From Lachnospiraceae bacterium (GTDB lineage Bacteria; Bacillota; Clostridia; Lachnospirales; Lachnospiraceae), in assembly GCA_014804795.1 (NCBI GenBank), contig JAAUZC010000020.1, forward strand, positions 34,196 through 98,195: a stretch of 64,000 nt of DNA. Direction: 5' to 3'. Below, piece by piece: positions 52,430 to 62,181 of the stretch; positions within the stretch are counted from its first letter, which is position 1; every line of letters starts with the position of its first letter. The notes under the pieces are model-generated. The model had not been told where the DNA came from. It was given only the letters and a program-made list of their open reading frames with translations, and did no database searches. A program made the position numbers and the translations under genes.

Positions 52430-55400
52430 ATGAATCATACTACATACTCACTAGGTATAGATATCGGTTCCACCACGGTAAAAATTGCTGTGATGGACGA
52501 TCAGAAAAATCTTTTATTTGCCGATTATGAAAGGCATTTTGCCAATATTCAGGAAACGTTGACCGCGCTTTTAAAAAAGGCGGAACTTGCCTTATGCGGG
52601 AATGACCCTTCCGAAAATGCTGCCGTCAAAGTTCTTTCAGACGAGCTGACCGTCCACCCTATGATCACCGGCTCCGGCGGTCTGACGCTTGCAAACCATC
52701 TGGGCATTCCTTTCGTGCAGGAAGTGATCGCAGTATCCACCTCCCTGCAGACTTTTGCCCCCAAAACTGATGTGGCTATCGAACTTGGCGGCGAGGACGC
52801 CAAGATTATATATTTTGAAGGCGGTAATGTGGAGCAGAGAATGAACGGTATCTGCGCCGGCGGCACCGGCTCTTTTATCGACCAGATGGCTTCCCTGCTG
52901 CAGACTGACGCATCCGGGCTAAACGAATATGCAAAGCACTATCAGTCTCTTTATACGATTGCGGCCCGCTGCGGCGTCTTTGCGAAATCCGATATTCAGC
53001 CCCTGATCAACGAGGGCGCGACCAGAGAAGATCTGTCCGCCTCCATCTTTCAGGCGGTGGTCAATCAGACAATTTCCGGTCTTGCCTGCGGCAAACCGAT
53101 CCGCGGACATGTGGCCTTCCTGGGCGGTCCCCTCCACTTTTTATCGGAGTTGCAAACCGCCTTTATCCGCACGCTGAAACTGGACGAAGAACATACAATA
53201 TCCCTGGAAAACTCCCATCTCTTTGCGGCGATGGGTTCCGCTTTGAATGCAAAAGAAGAAGTTTCCGCCACGTTGTCCGAATTGATAGAGAAATTATCTT
53301 CCGGCATAAAAATGGAATTTGAAGTGGCGAGAATGGAACCGCTGTTTTCCTCCGAAGAAGAATACAACTCGTTCCTTGCCCGCCATGAAAAAAGTACTGT
53401 GAAAAAGGGAAATCTCACCACTTATCAGGGCAACTGCTATCTCGGTATCGATGCCGGTTCCACCACCACAAAGACTGCTCTTGTGGGCGAAGACGGTCAG
53501 CTTCTGTATTCCTTCTACAGTAACAATAACGGCAGTCCCTTAAAGACCGCGATCCGCTCTATACAGGAAATCTACAGTCTGCTGCCGGAAGGTGCAAAGA
53601 TTGTCCGCTCCTGTTCCACCGGTTACGGGGAGGCTTTGATGAAGGCCGCCTTTTTGCTGGATGACGGTGAAGTCGAAACCGTGGCGCACTACTATGCCGC
53701 CGCTTTCTTTGATCCTTCCGTAGACTGTATTTTGGATATCGGCGGTCAGGATATGAAATGTATCAAAATCAAAAACCAGACTGTGGATTCCGTACAGCTC
53801 AACGAAGCCTGTTCCTCCGGGTGCGGCTCCTTTATCGAAACTTTTGCCAAATCCCTAAACTACAGCGTGGAGGATTTTGCGCAGGCGGCTCTGTTTGCAG
53901 AGCATCCCATTGACCTGGGCACCCGCTGTACCGTGTTTATGAACTCCAAAGTAAAGCAGGCGCAGAAAGAGGGCGCATCTGTCAACGATATTTCCGCGGG
54001 GCTTGCCTACTCTGTCATTAAAAATGCATTGTTTAAGGTGATCAAAGTTTCTTCCGCGGAAGAACTTGGCAAAAATATCGTTGTGCAGGGCGGCACTTTC
54101 TACAACAATGCCGTACTGCGGAGTTTTGAAAAAATAGCGGACTGTGAAGCCGTCCGGCCGGATATCGCCGGTATTATGGGAGCTTTCGGCTGCGCCCTGA
54201 TCGCCAGAGAGCGTTACGGCATGGAGAAAAATTTTGAGACTACCATGCTCAGTATCGAAAAGATCAATGAACTGCGGTTTACGACCAGCATGGCGAAATG
54301 CAAGGGCTGTACCAATAACTGCCGTCTGACCATCAACCGTTTTTCCGGCGGCCGTCAGTATATCTCCGGCAACCGCTGCGAGAGAGGGCTTGGAAAACAG
54401 AAAAACGAAAATAATATACCAAACCTTTACGAATATAAATTAGAGCGGCTTTTCCACCATTATGAGCCTCTGCCGGCGGATGAGGCAAAACGTGGCAAGG
54501 TGGGCATTCCGCGTGTATTAAACATGTATGAAAACTACCCGTTCTGGTTTACTTTCTTTACAAAACTGGGCTACTCCGTGGTGCTCTCCCCGAGTTCCAC
54601 CCACAAAATTTATGAACTCGGTATCGAATCCATTCCGAGCGAATCCGAATGTTACCCGGCAAAGCTTGCCCATGGACATGTGACCTGGCTGATCAGACAG
54701 GGTATCCGCTTTATCTTCTATCCTGCTCTGTTTTATGAGCGAAAAGAGTTTGAGGAGGCCAACAATCACTATAACTGCCCTATCGTAACATCCTATTCCG
54801 AGAATATTAAAAACAATGTGGATGAGATTGCCGGAGAACAGATCACATTCCGCAATCCCTTTATGAGTTTTGCATCGCCTGATACCGTGAAAGAAGCGCT
54901 GATCCGCGAGTTTTCCGAACTGCCCGAAGAGGAGATCCGTGCCGCGGTGGATGCCGCCTGGGCGGAGGCTGATGCCGCCAGAGAGGATATCCGAAAAAAA
55001 GGCGAGGAAGTTCTCGCCTGGATGGAGGAACATCAGGCAAGAGGCATCGTCCTTGCCGGCCGTCCTTACCACATTGATCCGGAGATCAATCATGGCATTC
55101 CGGAGCTGATCACCAGCTACAATATTGCCGTGCTCACAGAGGACTCTGTCTGCCATCTGGCCGCTCCGGAGCGTCCGCTTATTGTCTCCGACCAGTGGAT
55201 GTACCACTCCAGGCTTTATGCGGCGGCAAGTTTTGTGAAAACCAGAGAAGACCTTGATCTGATTCAGCTTAATTCCTTCGGCTGCGGTCTGGATGCCGTC
55301 ACCACGGATCAGGTGAACGATATTCTCTCCGGCTCCGATAAAATATATACCTGTTTGAAAATTGACGAAGTCAACAATTTGGGGGCGGCAAGGATCCGGA

Positions 55401-56710
55401 TCCGTTCTCTTCTCTCCGCTCTCAGAGTGCGTGAGGTGCGGGGTATAAAACGGACAATACGCTCCTCCGCCATCCATAAAGTTTCTTTCACGGAAGAGAT
55501 GCGGAAAGATTATACGATCCTCTGTCCTCAGATGTCACCGATCCACTTTGACCTTCTGCAGCCTGCCTTCAATGCCTGCGGTTATAACTTCGAAGTACTC
55601 GGAAATGACAATAAACACGCTGTGGATATGGGGCTGAAATATGTAAATAATGACGCATGTTATCCTTCCCTGATCGTGGTCGGACAGATCATGGACGCCC
55701 TGCATTCCGGCAAATACGATGTAAACCGTACCGCTGTTGTCATGTCTCAGACCGGCGGAGGCTGCCGTGCCACCAACTACGTGGGCTTTATCCGTCGGGC
55801 ATTGGAGAAGGCAGGGATGGCGCAGGTGCCGGTTATTTCCTTAAATCTGGCCGGTATCGAAACGAATCCGGGCTTCCATATGAACGCGGATCTTTTGATC
55901 CATGCGGCTTTCGGCGCTGTATTCGGCGATATTTTCATGCGCTGTGTCTATGCCACAAGGCCATATGAGAAAGAGCCGGGCTCTACCGATGCTCTGCACG
56001 AAAAATGGAAACAGAAATGTATCACTTTCCTCACCGGGAAGCATTTGAATTTCTTTAAATTCAGGAAGATGTGCCGTCAGATTGTGGAAGAATTTGACGC
56101 TTTACCTGTACTGGATGTGAAAAAACCGAAAGTCGGCATTGTAGGTGAGATTCTTGTAAAATTTGCACCGATGGCAAATAATTATCTGGTAAAATTGTTG
56201 GAATCCGAAGGCGCGGAAGCGGTCTGCCCTGATCTGCTCGACTTTATGCTCTATTGTTTCTATAACCAGATTTATAAAGCAGATTATCTGGGCACCAGCA
56301 AAAAAGCCGCTTATTTTTGCCGTCTGGGTATCAGCGCTCTCGAATTTCTTCGCGGCAGCGCAGCAAAGGCTTTTGAAAAAAGCGTTCATTTCCATCCCCC
56401 TGTCAGTATCTACAAGCTGGTGGAGTACGCGGAACCGATCGTCAATATCGGCAATCAGACCGGCGAAGGGTGGTTTTTGACAGGAGAAATGATCGAACTG
56501 ATCAAATCCGGTGTGGAGAATATTGTATGCTGCCAGCCTTTCGGCTGTCTGCCGAATCATGTGGTGGGAAAAGGTGTGATCAAGGAGATCAGGAAGCGTT
56601 ATCCGCTCTCCAATATTGTGGCGATCGACTATGACCCGGGGGCAAGCGAGGTGAACCAGCTCAACCGGATTAAACTGATGTTGTCCACGGCATATAAAAA
56701 CTTGCTCTAA
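52430..56710 (+). CDS. 2-hydroxyacyl-CoA dehydratase activase-related ATPase, double-domain
   Basis: A 1426-residue protein. Two BadF/HgdC-like ATPase domains occupy about residues 1-290 and 330-600, with phosphate-binding motifs [16 protein letters not shown] and [16 protein letters not shown]. Each has Cys motifs ([13 protein letters not shown] and [13 protein letters not shown]); the second contains the Cys that could bind the [4Fe-4S] cluster. A third, DUF2229-type region ([19 protein letters not shown] and later Cys) and a HgdB-like C-terminal part follow. Such proteins deliver electrons at low potential to radical dehydratases. No dehydratase subunit is next to it. AGGAGAG precedes the ATG. 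Confidence 0.9.
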   Translation: MNHTTYSLGIDIGSTTVKIAVMDDQKNLLFADYERHFANIQETLTALLKKAELALCGNDPSENAAVKVLSDELTVHPMITGSGGLTLANHLGIPFVQEVIAVSTSLQTFAPKTDVAIELGGEDAKIIYFEGGNVEQRMNGICAGGTGSFIDQMASLLQTDASGLNEYAKHYQSLYTIAARCGVFAKSDIQPLINEGATREDLSASIFQAVVNQTISGLACGKPIRGHVAFLGGPLHFLSELQTAFIRTLKLDEEHTISLENSHLFAAMGSALNAKEEVSATLSELIEKLSSGIKMEFEVARMEPLFSSEEEYNSFLARHEKSTVKKGNLTTYQGNCYLGIDAGSTTTKTALVGEDGQLLYSFYSNNNGSPLKTAIRSIQEIYSLLPEGAKIVRSCSTGYGEALMKAAFLLDDGEVETVAHYYAAAFFDPSVDCILDIGGQDMKCIKIKNQTVDSVQLNEACSSGCGSFIETFAKSLNYSVEDFAQAALFAEHPIDLGTRCTVFMNSKVKQAQKEGASVNDISAGLAYSVIKNALFKVIKVSSAEELGKNIVVQGGTFYNNAVLRSFEKIADCEAVRPDIAGIMGAFGCALIARERYGMEKNFETTMLSIEKINELRFTTSMAKCKGCTNNCRLTINRFSGGRQYISGNRCERGLGKQKNENNIPNLYEYKLERLFHHYEPLPADEAKRGKVGIPRVLNMYENYPFWFTFFTKLGYSVVLSPSSTHKIYELGIESIPSESECYPAKLAHGHVTWLIRQGIRFIFYPALFYERKEFEEANNHYNCPIVTSYSENIKNNVDEIAGEQITFRNPFMSFASPDTVKEALIREFSELPEEEIRAAVDAAWAEADAAREDIRKKGEEVLAWMEEHQARGIVLAGRPYHIDPEINHGIPELITSYNIAVLTEDSVCHLAAPERPLIVSDQWMYHSRLYAAASFVKTREDLDLIQLNSFGCGLDAVTTDQVNDILSGSDKIYTCLKIDEVNNLGAARIRIRSLLSALRVREVRGIKRTIRSSAIHKVSFTEEMRKDYTILCPQMSPIHFDLLQPAFNACGYNFEVLGNDNKHAVDMGLKYVNNDACYPSLIVVGQIMDALHSGKYDVNRTAVVMSQTGGGCRATNYVGFIRRALEKAGMAQVPVISLNLAGIETNPGFHMNADLLIHAAFGAVFGDIFMRCVYATRPYEKEPGSTDALHEKWKQKCITFLTGKHLNFFKFRKMCRQIVEEFDALPVLDVKKPKVGIVGEILVKFAPMANNYLVKLLESEGAEAVCPDLLDFMLYCFYNQIYKADYLGTSKKAAYFCRLGISALEFLRGSAAKAFEKSVHFHPPVSIYKLVEYAEPIVNIGNQTGEGWFLTGEMIELIKSGVENIVCCQPFGCLPNHVVGKGVIKEIRKRYPLSNIVAIDYDPGASEVNQLNRIKLMLSTAYKNLL

Positions 56711-56889
56711 CAGTTTGGCCATGCAGAAATGCTTGTGCAATATGGCCGTGGGAGCTTGCGCACTAAGGACATATGGTACAAGCATTTCTATAGGGCGGAC
56801 GCCCGACATGAAATAAGCTGCCGGCTAAAAAAGTCCCGTGTATGACAAAGAGCATATCCCGGCAGCTTATGAATGGCACGGCCGAACTG
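56711..56889. repeat. 179-bp nested inverted-repeat element
   Basis: The outer arms CAGTTTGGCCATGC (56711-56724) and GCACGGCCGAACTG (56876-56889) pair over 14 bases with two G-U type pairs. Inside lie two perfect 12-bp stems, AGAAATGCTTGT/ACAAGCATTTCT (56725-56736 with 56778-56789) and ATAAGCTGCCGG/CCGGCAGCTTAT (56813-56824 with 56859-56870), and a small GGGC/GCCC hairpin (56793-56804). It begins right after the activase stop codon and fills the whole spacer. Confidence 0.8.
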
Positions 56890-56906
56890 TGATCGTATCT
56901 TACCCC

Positions 56907-57641
56907 TCACACTTCCTTTCTCTCCATAATACAGGCGCCAAGCGTTGTAAATATGATCAGATACAGAATACAGACAAGCACAAACTGCGGGTATCCTTCC
57001 GCTGTAAGCTGTTTCCTGTTGTTGTTGGCGACCATGCCGTAAGCCATCAGGGAATAGGGATAAAGATGCCCGTACCCTGATTTCGCCATCGCTATCAGTC
57101 CGGTAAGCCCTCCTGCAAAGGAAATGCCGATCGGCAGCGCAAAGCTGTCGCAAAACAGTGAAATAATAAGCTGCAAAGCTTCAATCACCATTGCGCCGAG
57201 CGTTCCGAACAGGCACCAGATAAACAGCTCTCCCACCGGCGGTTTCGCTGTCATGCCGGCTATCTTTCCCGAGATCAGAAACAGAACACCTATCCAGATT
57301 TCAGTCAGAAAAATGATCTTCCCCGCTGACATCAGTTTTGCCAGAAACAGCATTTTTCTGGACACCGGCAGCGTTAAAAGTTTTGTTAAATTGTGATTAT
57401 TTTTTTCAATTCTCATCAGATAACTGCAATACAGTCCCAACAGTATCGGCAGGAAAAAGTAACTGGTGAACAGCGTGTGCTGTGTCCAGAGGCTGTACCA
57501 CTCGGATGTCAGTATCTCTATATTATTCAAATAATTCACCGTTCCCAGAAAGGCCGGTACTGCCGGTACCACAATAAAGATCAGCCATACCGGGGAACGT
57601 TTTAATTTCATTCTTTCCGCTTTATATAACTGTAACAACAT
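56907..57641 (-). CDS. ABC transporter permease, LanE/G-like (second subunit)
   Basis: A 244-residue membrane protein with six hydrophobic helices. It begins LLQLYKAERMKLKRSPVWLIFIVVPAVPAF, typical of the lantibiotic-immunity permeases (MutE/EpiE type), followed by EILTSEWYSLWTQHTLFTSYFFLPILLGLYCSYLM. It ends in IMERKEV. The ATG at 57641 follows AAAGGAG. Forms one exporter with the next permease and the ATPase. Confidence 0.85.
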   Translation of the reverse strand: MLLQLYKAERMKLKRSPVWLIFIVVPAVPAFLGTVNYLNNIEILTSEWYSLWTQHTLFTSYFFLPILLGLYCSYLMRIEKNNHNLTKLLTLPVSRKMLFLAKLMSAGKIIFLTEIWIGVLFLISGKIAGMTAKPPVGELFIWCLFGTLGAMVIEALQLIISLFCDSFALPIGISFAGGLTGLIAMAKSGYGHLYPYSLMAYGMVANNNRKQLTAEGYPQFVLVCILYLIIFTTLGACIMERKEV

Positions 57642-57676
57642 ACTTTTCTCCTTTCTTCTATCATATGATCCATGTC

Positions 57677-58429
57677 TCATATTTCTTTTCTGCAGAAAAT
57701 AATTCTCCCCGCCAGATATATAACAACTGTTATTATAAGAATGGCCACGAAGCCCATCCAGTTGATTTCTCTGTAAAAATAAGTGGATATCCTCGTCGCT
57801 CTGTCATACTCGCTCCCGACAAGCATCAACTCTCCGTAATACCCCCAGGGTATTGCCTGACCAAACCACCTATAGGGCAGAAACATCGACAGTACACCCG
57901 CAAACTCCCCGACAATTCCCACAATATATGGAACAGCCGGCTTTGCACAGCACATTGCCACCGCATGCTGCAGCACATAAATGGCGGTGCTCGGCGCTAT
58001 CGTAAACAGCATGAGCAGTAAATATTCTTTTACCATAAAGCTGCCCCCGAAATGATGTATGAACATACCGTCCAGAATAATGCCGCACCACTGTACTAAA
58101 ATTCCCACGAGCATCATACTGAATCCGTATAGCAATTTTGCGTCATACAGTTTCCCCCACTCTGCAATACAACAGAGATGTCCCAACATATTATTTTTAT
58201 GTTCCAGATCTCCCAGGCGCGAAGAAAGCAGCATCGCAAGCATCGGCAATATCAGTACATTGATCAGAGGCATCTGATAGAGCAGCATATACCACCCCTT
58301 TTCGCGGGCGTCCTCACTCAGTTTCCCGCCAAGCGCCCACAGAAGCGCCACCGCTGATATGCCAAGCACAAGCAACAGCAGATAACGTCTTCTTGTTTTC
58401 TGATACTCCGCTTTCCATAATGCAATCAT
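57677..58429 (-). CDS. ABC transporter permease, LanG-like
   Basis: A 250-residue membrane protein with six helices (LLLLVLGISAVALLWALGG, LINVLILPMLAMLLSSRLGDLE, FVAILIITVVIYLAGRIIF). It is a MutG/EpiG-type permease. It overlaps the ATPase gene by 4 bases and lies 35 bases before the other permease gene, so all three form one operon. Confidence 0.85.
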   Translation of the reverse strand: MIALWKAEYQKTRRRYLLLLVLGISAVALLWALGGKLSEDAREKGWYMLLYQMPLINVLILPMLAMLLSSRLGDLEHKNNMLGHLCCIAEWGKLYDAKLLYGFSMMLVGILVQWCGIILDGMFIHHFGGSFMVKEYLLLMLFTIAPSTAIYVLQHAVAMCCAKPAVPYIVGIVGEFAGVLSMFLPYRWFGQAIPWGYYGELMLVGSEYDRATRISTYFYREINWMGFVAILIITVVIYLAGRIIFCRKEI

Positions 58430-59157
58430 AAACTCACCTCTTCCATTGTCATATCTAAGAAAATTTCCTCTAATGTCTTCGTCCGGTCATGTTCATGCAG
58501 TCTTTCCAGAGACCCCTGATACTTTAACTTACCGTTTGCAATAATGCCGATATCGTCCACAATCTGGTCTATCTCCGACAAAAGATGGCTGGAAATGATA
58601 ACCGTCATACCATATTTTTCAGGCAGAGAGCGGATCAACTCACGCATCTCCTGAATGCCCGCCGGATCGAGACCATTTGTGGGCTCATCCAAAATAAGCA
58701 GTTTCGGGAAATTTAAGAGCGCAGCTGCCAGCCCCAGTCTCTGTTTCATGCCCAGGGAGTATGCAGATACCCTTTTCTTTCCCTGATTGTTAAGGCGCAC
58801 GATCTCCAACACTTTATCCACATTTTCTTTCGGCACTCGCAACAGCCCCTGTAAAATCTCCAGATTCTCTTGGCCGGTCAGATGGGCATAGTAAGAAGGA
58901 CTTTCTATCAAAGAACCTGTCTGACGCAGGATTTCTATCCTATTTTTCGCTGTCATTTCTCTGCCGAATAAACTGATCTCTCCCTCGGTAGGTCTGACCA
59001 GCCCCAGCAACATCTTTAATGTCGTGGACTTTCCCGCACCGTTCGGTCCGCAAAAGCCATAGATCGTTCCCTCCATCACAGACAGGTTGATTCCCTTTAC
59101 GATCAGACTGTCACCATATCTTTTGGAAAGACTCTGTGTTCTTATGATCTCTTTCAT
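58426..59157 (-). CDS. ABC transporter ATP-binding protein, lantibiotic-immunity type
   Basis: A 243-residue ATPase. Walker A is GPNGAGKST, the signature YSLGMKQRLGLAAALLNF, and Walker B LLILDEPTNGLDPAG. The sequence fits the MutF/EpiF/BcrA branch, which pumps lantibiotics or bacitracin-like peptides out of the membrane. No lantibiotic precursor gene is nearby, so it looks like an orphan protection system. It is divergent from the two-component genes. Confidence 0.92.
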   Translation of the reverse strand: MKEIIRTQSLSKRYGDSLIVKGINLSVMEGTIYGFCGPNGAGKSTTLKMLLGLVRPTEGEISLFGREMTAKNRIEILRQTGSLIESPSYYAHLTGQENLEILQGLLRVPKENVDKVLEIVRLNNQGKKRVSAYSLGMKQRLGLAAALLNFPKLLILDEPTNGLDPAGIQEMRELIRSLPEKYGMTVIISSHLLSEIDQIVDDIGIIANGKLKYQGSLERLHEHDRTKTLEEIFLDMTMEEVSL

Positions 59158-59343
59158 TTTTTTGAACCTCCATATTGTATTGTTTTGTTACTTTCAATAA
59201 TCTAGCACCCAAACCTTTCTTCAAACTTAACTCCTCCTTACAAAAACCTTAATTTTGGAGAAGTAACCGCAAAAGACTTAAAATCAGGAATTTTCTGTGA
59301 TATGATGACTTCAGAAGTTATATATAGAAAGGCGCAGATTATC

Positions 59344-60078
59344 ATGCAGAATACAACGGATAATCCCGAACTGAAAAACAAAAAAATATTATTGGTAGAT
59401 GACGAACCTCAGCTTTTATCCATGCTTCAGCAAATCCTTACCTCCAACGGTTTCTTTCAGATTTATACAGCAAAAACCTGTAACGAGGCTCTCAATATTA
59501 TGGAAAAACAGCCTGTATCCCTCTGTATATTAGATGTAAATCTGCCGGACGGGGACGGTTTCTTTCTGTTTCGTAAAATACGCAAATTTTCCCAGGTACC
59601 GGTTATCTTCCTGACAGCCAGGGGCGAAGCCGATGACAAAATTGAAGGACTGGCACTCGGCGCCGATGATTATATCGTAAAACCTTTTCTCCCAAAGGAA
59701 TTTCTATTGCGGGTTACCGCCCTTTTACGGCGGACTTACAGCAATATTCTTCCTGAAAACAGCTTTTCTCTGCCGGATGCTGTATATGGAGAACGCACAA
59801 TACATTTTGACACTGCTATCGTAAAGCGGGGGGATGAAGAAATTCCGCTGACACCGAAAGAGCTTATTTTACTGAAAGTTCTTTACGGACAGAAAAACCG
59901 CATCGTCACGAGCGATGCCCTGACGATGGCGGCATGGGGCGATACCAGTTATGGCTATGAAAATACGCTGATGGTGCATATCAGACGGCTTCGCCAGAAG
60001 ATAGAGGAGACCCCTTCCGCCCCGAAACATCTGCTGACGATCAAAGGGCTTGGTTATAAACTGGTTGTAAAATCATAA
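59344..60078 (+). CDS. OmpR-family response regulator
   Basis: A 244-residue regulator with a receiver domain (ILLVDDEPQLLSMLQQ; phospho-Asp in CILDVNLPDGDGF; LTARGEADDK; the Lys in IVKPF) and a winged-helix DNA-binding domain (LTPKELILLKVLYGQKNRIVTSDALTMAAWG and HIRRLRQKIE). Probably controls the divergent ABC transporter. AAAGGCG lies upstream of the ATG at 59344; an earlier ATG (59302) has no ribosome-binding site. Confidence 0.9.
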   Translation: MQNTTDNPELKNKKILLVDDEPQLLSMLQQILTSNGFFQIYTAKTCNEALNIMEKQPVSLCILDVNLPDGDGFFLFRKIRKFSQVPVIFLTARGEADDKIEGLALGADDYIVKPFLPKEFLLRVTALLRRTYSNILPENSFSLPDAVYGERTIHFDTAIVKRGDEEIPLTPKELILLKVLYGQKNRIVTSDALTMAAWGDTSYGYENTLMVHIRRLRQKIEETPSAPKHLLTIKGLGYKLVVKS

Positions 60079-60096
60079 AAAAGAAAGATGACATAT

Positions 60097-61548
60097 ATGA
60101 AAAAGAAATTCTCTTCACTGAATATGACAATTCTAAAAATATTTATATCAATTGTCCTGATTTCCACGATCGTAGCCATGCTGCTTTTTATCATTTCCTT
60201 TCTGGGCGTTGGCACGATCATGTCCAACGGCGGAGATGTTTTCCCCAACAATCCCAGAGGGATTCTGCAAAAAGTCAGTGAAAATTTCCTTGTCACCGGG
60301 AATGATGCGGGGGAACCGGCAGCATTCGTTCTTCCGGATGAAACCATTGTTCCCGAAGAAGACTGGTGCATTCTTCTGAATGAAAACGGAGATATTGTAT
60401 GGTCTTTGCACAAACCCGCCGATATTCCCGATCACTACTCTCTGAATGATATTGCCCGCATCACGAGATGGTTTTTGTCTGATTATCCTGTTTATGTAAG
60501 AACAGAAGATTACGGTCTTTTTATTCTCGGACTTCCCAAAAATGCTGTCGGTAAATATTCCCTTGAGTATACGATGGAATGGTATGACACACTGCCAACC
60601 CGCATTTTATGTGTATTCATTTTGAATTTTATTGCGGCTTTTCTGCTTTCTTCGATGATGGGTTCTTTTTTGTATAAAAAAATCAGGCTTTTGACAGACG
60701 GACTTGTAAAATTGCGCAAAGAAGAAGTCGTTGCTTTGCCCTCCAAAGGAATTTTTAAGGAACCATTCGCCAATATCAATCAAACATCACAGACTCTCGC
60801 CAGAAAAAATGCGCTGCTTTCTAAACGCGACAAAGCACGTTCCAACTGGATATCCGGCATCTCACATGATATCCGCACCCCGCTTTCCATGGTGATCGGC
60901 TATGGGGAACAGCTTGCCGAGAACACAGAGCTTTCTGAAGAAAATCAAAAATATGCCGCTATCATCACTGCACAGGGACTGAAAATAAAAAAACTTGTGG
61001 AAGACTTGAATCTGATTTCTTCCTTAGAGTATGAGATGCAGCCACACAACAAAAAGCCGTTGCATATTTCTGTTTTGCTGCGCAGCGTGGTAAGCGAATT
61101 ATTAAATTCTGATTTAATAAACATCCGTTTATCAGAGTATTCTATTGAAGAATATAACTCACTTTCTCTGCCTGATCAGAAATCGTCGGAAAGATATACT
61201 CTTTTTCTCTCCTTAAGCTGTGAGCAGGCCGTGATTCTGGGAGATGAATCTCTCCTTACAAGAGCGTTCTATAATTTACTGCAAAACAGTATTGCCCATA
61301 ACAAAAACGGCTGCCGGATCTTTGTTTCCGGCAGCCTGCAGGATGATTGCGTGACAGTTGTGATTGCGGATGATGGACAGGGAGTTCCCGAAAAGGTGCT
61401 GGAAAATCTGGATACTCTGCCAAATACCGCCCACGGCTTTGGTCTGCCTATGGCATGCAAAATCATTCGCGCTCATGGCGGGACTTTCCGGGCGGAGAAT
61501 AAGGATGGTTTTGTGGTGACGATCAGGCTGCCATTCATTACTCCCTGA
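60097..61548 (+). CDS. sensor histidine kinase
   Basis: A 483-residue kinase with two membrane helices (about 13-38 and 155-178) enclosing an extracellular sensing domain of about 115 residues (GNDAGEPAAFVLPDETIVPEEDW). The H-box is SGISHDIRTPLSMVIGYGEQ, followed by an N-box (NLLQNSIAHN), G1 (DDGQGVPE) and G2 (GFGLPMACKI). It is coexpressed with the response regulator. The sensing domain is larger than in the small lantibiotic-sensing kinases, so the signal may differ. ATG at 60097 chosen over 60088 because of spacing. Confidence 0.9.
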   Translation: MKKKFSSLNMTILKIFISIVLISTIVAMLLFIISFLGVGTIMSNGGDVFPNNPRGILQKVSENFLVTGNDAGEPAAFVLPDETIVPEEDWCILLNENGDIVWSLHKPADIPDHYSLNDIARITRWFLSDYPVYVRTEDYGLFILGLPKNAVGKYSLEYTMEWYDTLPTRILCVFILNFIAAFLLSSMMGSFLYKKIRLLTDGLVKLRKEEVVALPSKGIFKEPFANINQTSQTLARKNALLSKRDKARSNWISGISHDIRTPLSMVIGYGEQLAENTELSEENQKYAAIITAQGLKIKKLVEDLNLISSLEYEMQPHNKKPLHISVLLRSVVSELLNSDLINIRLSEYSIEEYNSLSLPDQKSSERYTLFLSLSCEQAVILGDESLLTRAFYNLLQNSIAHNKNGCRIFVSGSLQDDCVTVVIADDGQGVPEKVLENLDTLPNTAHGFGLPMACKIIRAHGGTFRAENKDGFVVTIRLPFITP

Positions 61549-61565
61549 AATACCTGCCAGTATTC

Positions 61566-62018
61566 TCAGCACACTGCTTCCTCAAAAAAGCCTTCCAGCC
61601 CTTCCACAATTTCATTGTAGGCAGTGTCAAAGTCTCCGGTATACCAGGGATCATCAATATCTGCTCCGCTGCCCGCAAAATCCAGAAGTTTATACACCTT
61701 CTTTTCCGGGTCGCTCCCGATGATGCGCATTAAATTACGGATGTTATACTGCTCCATGACGATCAGGTAATCGTAATAGTCGTAGTCTGCTTTTGTCACC
61801 TGCCTTGCATGGTGCCCGTCACAGGAAATTCCCACGCTGTTTAGTTTTCTTCTGGCAGGCGGATAGACACCGTTTCCGATTTCCTCTCTGCTTGTGGCAG
61901 CGGAGGAGATTTCCAGTTCTCCGGAGAGTCCCCGCTCGGCGGCCATTTTTTTACAGATGTACTCAGCCATTGGGCTGCGGCAGATGTTGCCGTGGCAAAT
62001 AAAAAGTATTTTTATCAT
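61566..62018 (-). CDS. low-molecular-weight protein tyrosine phosphatase
   Basis: A 150-residue phosphatase. The P-loop CHGNICRS (Cys8 and Arg14) opens the protein and the general-acid Asp (about 123) is in IDDPWYTGDF. A Tyr pair (DYDYYDYLIVM) lies in the middle. It removes phosphate from tyrosine or arginine residues. AAGGATATAATCAAG precedes the ATG, a moderate site. It lies between the two-component system and the integrative element end. Confidence 0.92.
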   Translation of the reverse strand: MIKILFICHGNICRSPMAEYICKKMAAERGLSGELEISSAATSREEIGNGVYPPARRKLNSVGISCDGHHARQVTKADYDYYDYLIVMEQYNIRNLMRIIGSDPEKKVYKLLDFAGSGADIDDPWYTGDFDTAYNEIVEGLEGFFEEAVC

Positions 62019-62101
62019 CTTGATTATATCCTTTCATAAGCCTACAAACCTTGATATTTCAGGCTTTTTGGCACTTTTTTCATTTTTGGCTTTTTACCCT
62101 G

Positions 62102-62177
62102 AATCTGCGCAATTCGTTATAAATCTACGCAAATATACGGGTAAATGGTGTAGTAATTGGTGTAGTAGATTGGTGCA
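62102..62177. repeat. short direct repeats near integrase end (possible Int arm sites)
   Basis: AATCTGCGCAA and AATCTACGCAA lie at 62102 and 62121, and TGGTGTAGTA, TGGTGTAGTAG and TGGTGCA at 62146, 62158 and 62171, spaced 12-13 bp. They are immediately past the integrase gene, where Tn916-type elements have short repeats bound by the integrase N-terminus. The exact element end is not resolved; it probably lies between here and about 62040. Confidence 0.55.
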
Positions 62178-62181
62178 TTTC

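Noticed and set aside
54518..55477. 319-codon open frame on the minus strand within the activase gene
   Set aside because: Antisense shadow of a clearly conserved gene, without ribosome-binding site or domain.
59158..59343. Possible lantibiotic precursor gene in the divergent spacer
   Set aside because: No short frame with a leader-like sequence and Cys/Ser/Thr-rich core was found; only promoter-like sequence is present.
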